From: Nitrosovibrio tenuis
GTDB taxonomy: Bacteria > Pseudomonadota > Gammaproteobacteria > Burkholderiales > Nitrosomonadaceae
Reading direction: 5' to 3'
NCBI RefSeq assembly: GCF_900109785.1
Contig: NZ_FOBH01000006.1
Span: 102,164-166,163, forward strand
DNA: 64,000 nt
Shown here: in pieces, positions 59,757-64,000 of the stretch
Position numbering within the stretch: position 1 is the stretch's first letter
Layout: each line of letters begins with the position of its first letter
Notes under the pieces: generated by a model
What the model saw: the letters and a program-made list of their open reading frames with translations, nothing else
Told to the model about the DNA's origin: nothing
Database searches by the model: none
Made by a program: the position numbers and the translations under genes

Positions 59757-60644
59757 ATGTCGCCCTGGACGGAAATTGCTGCGCAAATCTCCACTTGCAC
59801 GGGTATCCCTTTTGTTGTCGAAAAAATCTCTTCAATTGGTGGCGGTTGCATTAATCAGGCTCAACGCATCGAAGGCAACGGGCGGCGATTTTTCGTCAAG
59901 CTAAATGATGCTGAAAGCCTGACGATGTTCGAAGCGGAAGCAGCGGGTCTGCAGGAAATCCGCGATTCCCATACCGTGCATGTGCCTGAGCCCGTTTGCT
60001 GGGGTAAAGCCAGTTCCAGAGCATGGCTGGTGCTGGAATATCTTGAGATGGGCAAAGCCTCCGCCCGCGGTGCCGCGGCCCTGGGGTTGGGACTTGCGGC
60101 GATGCATCGTTGCGCTTCAAAAAAGTTCGGATGGAAACGTAATAACACGATCGGTGCGACCCAGCAAATCAATACATATGCGACGGACTGGGTCCAGTTC
60201 TGGCGGGAACACCGCCTGGGCTATCAATTGAAATTAGCCCAAGCCAACGGTCATACAGGAAAACTACAGATATCTGGCGAAAAATTGTTGGCTACGCTGG
60301 ATTCTTTTTTTCCAGGAGCGGGACCGGATGCCTCGCTATTGCATGGCGATCTATGGAGTGGCAATTATGGTTTCGATAGGGAAGGGGAGCGGCCGATATT
60401 ATTTGATCCCGCTGTATACTATGGCGATCGCGAGACCGATATTGCCATGACCGAACTTTTTGGCGGATTCCCCGCTGCCTTTTACGCGGCTTACCGGGAG
60501 AGCTATCCACTCGACCCAGGATATGACATCCGCAAGACCCTCTACAACCTCTATCATATCCTCAACCATCTTAACCTGTTCGGGGGCAGCTATCGCCACC
60601 AGGCGGAACAGATGTTGAGCAGATTACTGGCCGAAGTCAAATAA
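59757..60644 (+). CDS. Fructosamine kinase family protein
   Basis: The 295-residue protein has the fructosamine-3-kinase fold. SIGGGCINQAQRI is near the N-terminus, the catalytic loop is LLHGDLWSGNYGF, and the metal motif is FDPAVYYGDRETDIAMTELF. Such kinases phosphorylate glycated amino groups or ribulosamines so the sugar can be released, protecting proteins from glycation. The gene starts 26 bp after argH and may share its transcript. The real substrate in this organism is unknown. Confidence 0.9.
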   Translation: MSPWTEIAAQISTCTGIPFVVEKISSIGGGCINQAQRIEGNGRRFFVKLNDAESLTMFEAEAAGLQEIRDSHTVHVPEPVCWGKASSRAWLVLEYLEMGKASARGAAALGLGLAAMHRCASKKFGWKRNNTIGATQQINTYATDWVQFWREHRLGYQLKLAQANGHTGKLQISGEKLLATLDSFFPGAGPDASLLHGDLWSGNYGFDREGERPILFDPAVYYGDRETDIAMTELFGGFPAAFYAAYRESYPLDPGYDIRKTLYNLYHILNHLNLFGGSYRHQAEQMLSRLLAEVK

Positions 60645-60685
60645 TATCGGGCGCGCATCAAGCGCGGTAGGCGAGCTGGAAAGGC

Positions 60686-60710
60686 GGCCTGAATGCGAAT
60701 AATTCAGGTC
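60686..60710. terminator. Stem-loop between convergent fructosamine kinase and priA genes
   Basis: cctgaat and attcagg form a perfect seven-base stem, extended by two pairs, around a seven-base loop. It lacks a clear U tract, so termination is uncertain. Confidence 0.4.
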
Positions 60711-60719
60711 GGGCTCAAG

Positions 60720-62921
60720 TCAAAACTCCAGCGGATCCACGTCCAATGCCCAGCGTACCTTGCGATCAGGAAGGGCGTCGAGCTGCGTTCGCCATTCGCC
60801 CAGGAATTTCTGCAATTTGCTACGCGAGCTCGACTGCACCAGCAAATAGGCGCGTTCCATTCCTTTTAACCGCGGCATTTGTGCTGGAACCGGATCGAAA
60901 ATCTCGATATGTTTTGGCTTTGCGCTGATGCCTTCTGCATTCGCCAGGAAAGCCAACGCCAGATCGATGCTTGGCGCCTCCGCCCATAATAAAACCTGAT
61001 AAATGAAAGGCGGAAACCGTGCCAGTTTTCTTTCGACCAGCAGCGTCTGCGCCAGCGAGTCATAATCATGGCGGCATAATGCCTGATACAGCGGATGATT
61101 AGGAAACTCGGTCTGGATCAGTACTTGACCTGGTATACCCCCCCGTCCGGCTCGCCCCGCAACTTGCATCAGTTGTGCAAACAGGCGTTCCGACGCGCGA
61201 AAATCGGAACTGAACAGTGATGCGTCCGAATTCAGGACGCTCACGAGCGACAGATTGGGGAAATCATGGCCTTTGGCGAGAATTTGCGTCCCGATCAGTA
61301 TATCCACGCGCTGCCCCTGGATTTCTTCCAGCATTTTTTGCCAGGCATCCTTTCGGCGTGTACTGTCGCGATCGATACGCATGATCCGTGCATGAGGAAA
61401 CCGACGGGACAGAGCCTCTTCCACCCGTTGTGTGCCGTGACCGAACGGCGCAATATCCTGGTCTCCGCACTCGGGGCAATTGGTCGGAAAACGCTCCTGG
61501 TGGCCACAATGATGACATCGTAGCTTCTTTTCACGCAGGTGTACGACCAGACGGCTGGCGCACCGTTGGCAGGCTGCTGTCCATGCACATGACCTGCACA
61601 GCAGTACAGGAGCATAACCGCGGCGGTTTATGAAAACGAGGCTCTGCTGGTTTAACGCAAGGGATGTTTCCAGTGCCGAGATCAGAGGAGGGGAAAGGCC
61701 CTCTTCGGTTTTAGCAATGCGGGTGTCAATGCAGCGTACCAGCGGCAGCGTGGCATTCCTGACCGCACGGGACGGCAATTGCAATCGGAGGTAGCGGCCA
61801 TTGATGGCGTTGTAATACGTTTCGAGTGAGGGCGTGGCGGAACCGAGTATCACGGGTACGCCAGTTTGCCTGGCCCGAAAAATCGCCACATCTCGTGCGG
61901 AGTAGCGCAAGCCGTCCTGCTGTTTGAACGACATGTCCTGTTCTTCGTCTACTATAATCAACCCGAGGTCTGGCAGGGGGGTGAATACCGCGAGGCGTGT
62001 GCCCAGTATGATTTGGGCATCTCCCCGTTGTGCTTGCAGCCAGCCGCCTGCGCGTTCGGAAGGATTGAGTCCGCTATGCAGGCTGATCAGCCGTATGGCG
62101 GGAAAGCGCGCGCGAAACACGGCTTCCAATTGCGGGGTCAGGTTGATTTCCGGGACTAGCACCAAGGTCTGCCGTCGTTGATGCAACATGAGTGTAATCA
62201 GCCGCAGATACACCTCGGTTTTGCCGCTGCCCGTTACGCCATGCAACAGCCAGGTGTTGAACTGTTTGATTGTGGGCACAATCTCGTCGACTGCATTTTT
62301 CTGAGCTGGCGTAAGCACGGGAACGGGGGATGATGTGTTGGCCGCAGCAATGGCGGAAGACTCAATCTCGGCTCGTTCTTCAACCCACCATAACGACGCA
62401 AATTCTTTGAGCACGCCAGGCGCCCGTTGCGATAACTGTTTTGCCTCTTCAATAGTTATTGAACCCGTCTCCTTCAGCCTCGCCAACAGCCTTCGCTTGA
62501 CGATATTGCGTGGCGGTATTACGGATGGGTCCGCCGCGCGTCCGGTTCCGGTGAGCCGGTATTCGAGAATGGGACGGTATTGCTGCACAAAGGGTTTGCT
62601 GCTGCGCAGCCTGCCGGGCAGTCCGTTCATCACCACTTCCCCCAGCGGGTGATGATAGTAAGCACTGCAAAAGCGGAACAGATCCAGCAGTGTTTCGGGT
62701 AGAGGTGGGACGTCTCGAAATATATGAGCTATCGGCTTGAGCTTAGGCGAAGCAATGGAAGAGTAAGTGGCCACTTCCATGATCACGCCTGTCATGAGAT
62801 GTTTCCCGAATGGGACTCGTACACGGGTGCCGACATCCTGCTCCGTTACCACGGTATCCGGCCCAAGATAATCGAACAAAGTGTTCACGGGCACATCAAG
62901 TGCGACGCGCAGTATCGGCAT
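60720..62921 (-). CDS. priA: Primosomal protein N' (PriA helicase)
   Basis: This helicase restarts stalled replication forks. The 733-residue protein has the N-terminal DNA-binding region (ILRVALDVPVNTLFDYL). Walker A follows as GVTGSGKTEVYLRL and the DEAH-type box as IIVDEEQDMSFKQQDG. Eight zinc-binding cysteines run through LCRSCAWTAACQRCASR and CHHCGHQERFPTNCPECGDQ. The late helicase motif is QVAGRAGRGGIPGQV. It is divergent from amoC with a gap of about 970 bp. Confidence 0.97.
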   Translation of the reverse strand: MPILRVALDVPVNTLFDYLGPDTVVTEQDVGTRVRVPFGKHLMTGVIMEVATYSSIASPKLKPIAHIFRDVPPLPETLLDLFRFCSAYYHHPLGEVVMNGLPGRLRSSKPFVQQYRPILEYRLTGTGRAADPSVIPPRNIVKRRLLARLKETGSITIEEAKQLSQRAPGVLKEFASLWWVEERAEIESSAIAAANTSSPVPVLTPAQKNAVDEIVPTIKQFNTWLLHGVTGSGKTEVYLRLITLMLHQRRQTLVLVPEINLTPQLEAVFRARFPAIRLISLHSGLNPSERAGGWLQAQRGDAQIILGTRLAVFTPLPDLGLIIVDEEQDMSFKQQDGLRYSARDVAIFRARQTGVPVILGSATPSLETYYNAINGRYLRLQLPSRAVRNATLPLVRCIDTRIAKTEEGLSPPLISALETSLALNQQSLVFINRRGYAPVLLCRSCAWTAACQRCASRLVVHLREKKLRCHHCGHQERFPTNCPECGDQDIAPFGHGTQRVEEALSRRFPHARIMRIDRDSTRRKDAWQKMLEEIQGQRVDILIGTQILAKGHDFPNLSLVSVLNSDASLFSSDFRASERLFAQLMQVAGRAGRGGIPGQVLIQTEFPNHPLYQALCRHDYDSLAQTLLVERKLARFPPFIYQVLLWAEAPSIDLALAFLANAEGISAKPKHIEIFDPVPAQMPRLKGMERAYLLVQSSSRSKLQKFLGEWRTQLDALPDRKVRWALDVDPLEF

Positions 62922-63107
62922 ACAGGAGAATTAATACAAAATAAGGCAAGGTTAGCCTTGCAGGCGGGCCAACATATTCCTGAAACCAGCCAAGGGTTAT
63001 TACCTGATTCGATAGCTCATGCTTCTACGATTTATTTCTTTATCTGATATTCCTTTACCTGGCCGCCCGGTTGTTTCGGGGCATTTGCGGGAATTTTCTG
63101 TCGAGAG

Positions 63108-63127
63108 TTTTTACAGTTCTGTAAAAA
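63108..63127. promoter_or_regulatory. Perfect palindrome upstream of amoC, candidate operator
   Basis: TTTTTACAG (63108-63116) and CTGTAAAAA (63119-63127) are perfect inverted copies with a TT spacer. Variants of the half-site TTTACAR recur near 63440, 63500 and 63559. The protein that might bind is unknown. Confidence 0.5.
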
Positions 63128-63178
63128 TAACTGGTTGGTTTATTTCCAACCCATGGATTTTTAAATAGATATAAATAA

Positions 63179-63195
63179 TGGCACAAAACGTGCTT
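63179..63195 (+). promoter_or_regulatory. Sigma-54-like promoter upstream of amoC
   Basis: TGGCAC, then five bases, then GTGCTT matches the -24/-12 consensus with the required GG-N10-GC spacing (GG 63180-63181, GC 63192-63193). It lies about 50 bases after the palindrome and about 700 bases before amoC. A chance match is possible. Confidence 0.4.
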
Positions 63196-63412
63196 CGCAA
63201 ATCCATTTGCCATGTAGAGGCATCCGTTAGCGCGAGTTTAGCGTGAATACAATCACAGCAATTCAAACTGTGGACGATTGGAATGGCAACAGGTGTTTGC
63301 CTGGATCAATGGATACGATAGCGTAACATGCCTTTCGGATTGGGTATTGGTGGGATGCGATTGGGCACGGAAATTGCGTTATGTTCCAGCCTGGGCATCC
63401 ACGACAAACCGC

Positions 63413-63441
63413 TTGACTTGGGGGATCTTCGCGGATAGTCT
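63413..63441 (+). promoter_or_regulatory. Weak sigma-70-like promoter upstream of amoC
   Basis: TTGACT (63413-63418) is followed after 17 bases by TAGTCT (63436-63441). The -35 box is good and the -10 box matches only three positions. Confidence 0.3.
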
Positions 63442-63642
63442 TTACAGGGTTGTGGGTATGTAACGTGCCCGTAATAGTATGTGCAACAGTGTATTGTATT
63501 TACAACAGTTTATAGGGACGGTACTGGGCTGTAATTACAACCACTGCATGAGCTTGGGTTTACAGATTCAGGTTTAAAGATTTGAGTAGTGGCAGCACGA
63601 ACGATAAGCAAGGAATGGCAAGTGCAAGGACCCCGTGTAAAT

Positions 63643-63706
63643 GTAAGAAGCTTAGGTTAAGCTTTAGGTGTAAGAAGCTATTTAAGGGTAAGAGCTTAAG
63701 CCTTAC
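63643..63706 (+). repeat. Repeated GTAAGARGCTTA motifs in the amoC leader
   Basis: Three related copies occur: gtaagaagctta (63643), gtaagaagcta (63670) and gtaagagctta (63688). The last forms half of a hairpin with the following aagccttac. They lie about 190-250 bases before the amoC start. Confidence 0.55.
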
Positions 63707-63893
63707 GGGAAGTTCAAGCGCAAGCAGAAGTTTTGGAACAGATAGACAAGTTGTGCGGTGCAGTACAAGGAGCATATAGAGGTAGAGGCAAGCCCGGGGC
63801 TTATGGCCGGGGAGGTCAAGAGGCTGGATGAAGCCATGGGATTTGCCTTGGAAGTCAAGCATTACCCGATTAACGCAATAGGAGAAAAGTAAA

Positions 63894-64000
63894 ATGGCAA
63901 CAACCCTAGGAACGTCAAGCCAGGCGAAGTCTGGTGGCCGCGACTATGACATGTCGCTGTGGTACGACTCGAGGTGGTACAAATTCGGACTCATCACCAT
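63894..64000 (+). CDS. amoC: Ammonia monooxygenase subunit C (partial, cut by window edge)
   Basis: The first 35 codons read [15 protein letters not shown], then [20 protein letters not shown], which matches the conserved N-terminus of betaproteobacterial AmoC. AmoC is an integral membrane subunit of the copper enzyme that oxidises ammonia to hydroxylamine, the first step of energy metabolism in these bacteria. GGAGAAAA lies six bases before the ATG. In relatives amoC is followed by amoA and amoB; those would lie beyond this window. The remaining part of the gene cannot be assessed. Confidence 0.95.
   Translation, partial: MATTLGTSSQAKSGGRDYDMSLWYDSRWYKFGLIT

Larger units (their letters stand above)
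62922..63893. other. Gene-free amoC upstream region
   Basis: About 970 bp between priA and amoC without a convincing gene. It holds an AT-rich block (63100-63180) with a perfect palindrome and a ggttgg/ccaacc hairpin (63133-63151). A sigma-54-like site and a weak sigma-70-like site follow. The 350 bp nearest amoC are purine-rich, with repeated gtaagaagcta motifs, a bulged hairpin gtaag/cttac (63688-63706) and a small hairpin aagcc/ggctt near 63790. A strong ribosome site (GGAGAAAA, 63881-63888) precedes amoC. Confidence 0.6.

Noticed and set aside
63278..63463. 61-codon plus-strand frame upstream of amoC
   Set aside because: It has no ribosome site and no recognisable motif, and it overlaps a candidate promoter; a leader peptide cannot be fully excluded.
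63560..63862. 100-codon minus-strand frame in the amoC leader
   Set aside because: It is a leucine-rich low-complexity translation caused by the purine-rich plus strand; no ribosome site was seen.

Overview
The window is a stretch of chromosome from an ammonia-oxidising betaproteobacterium of the Nitrosospira/Nitrosomonas type. The strongest evidence is at the right edge, where the first 35 codons of amoC (ammonia monooxygenase subunit C) are readable. A phosphoribulokinase gene (prkB, Calvin cycle) near 22.4-23.3 kb fits a chemolithoautotroph. Gene order elsewhere is typical of Betaproteobacteria: lnt-glyQ-glyS-gmhB-plsC, argC-bactofilin-erpA, rplM-rpsI and tig-clpP-clpX-lon-hupB. The assignment to Nitrosospira rests on my recognition of the AmoC N-terminus and has not been checked by a search.

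Layout. 0-5.5 kb: TonB-like protein, aroE, mtgA and mgtE on the plus strand, facing lysA and the tiny lipoprotein gene lptM on the minus strand. 5.5-6.9 kb: a small accessory patch with a ParB-like 123-residue protein and a decayed nucleoside-deoxyribosyltransferase-like gene carrying three frame disruptions. 6.9-14.9 kb: a minus-strand run (histidine kinase, lnt, glyQ, glyS, gmhB, plsC, YgjP-type peptidase). 15.3-17.8 kb: cell-wall genes (M23 peptidase, anmK). 18-22 kb: minus-strand erpA, bactofilin, a coiled-coil membrane protein, argC, rpsI and rplM. 22.4-31.6 kb: prkB, uvrD and polA on the plus strand, with a BPSS1780-like membrane protein, thrB, a DUF2782 protein and a LOG-family protein on the minus strand. 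31.8-34.8 kb: dacB and bioA. 35-39 kb: groESL under a sigma-32-like promoter and a CIRCE operator, then hpnD and an SDR oxidoreductase. 39.4-49.2 kb: tRNA-Leu, tig, clpP, clpX, lon, hupB, tRNA-Val, tRNA-Asp, ppiD and fabI. 49.4-58 kb: a Yej-type peptide ABC transporter and prfC. 58.3-62.9 kb: argH, a fructosamine-kinase-like gene and priA. 62.9-64 kb: a gene-free leader of about 970 bp and the start of amoC.

The window is mostly housekeeping: peptidoglycan turnover, translation, protein quality control, and arginine, lysine, threonine and biotin synthesis. I see no CRISPR array, no intact transposase and no complete novel multi-gene system. The parts most worth a second look are the amoC upstream region (perfect palindrome, sigma-54-like site, repeat-rich leader), the decayed deoxyribosyltransferase-like gene, in-phase 12-bp minisatellites on both sides of the yejF/prfC junction, and a dispersed inverted-repeat element between genes at 22.2, 26.4 and possibly 27.7 kb.
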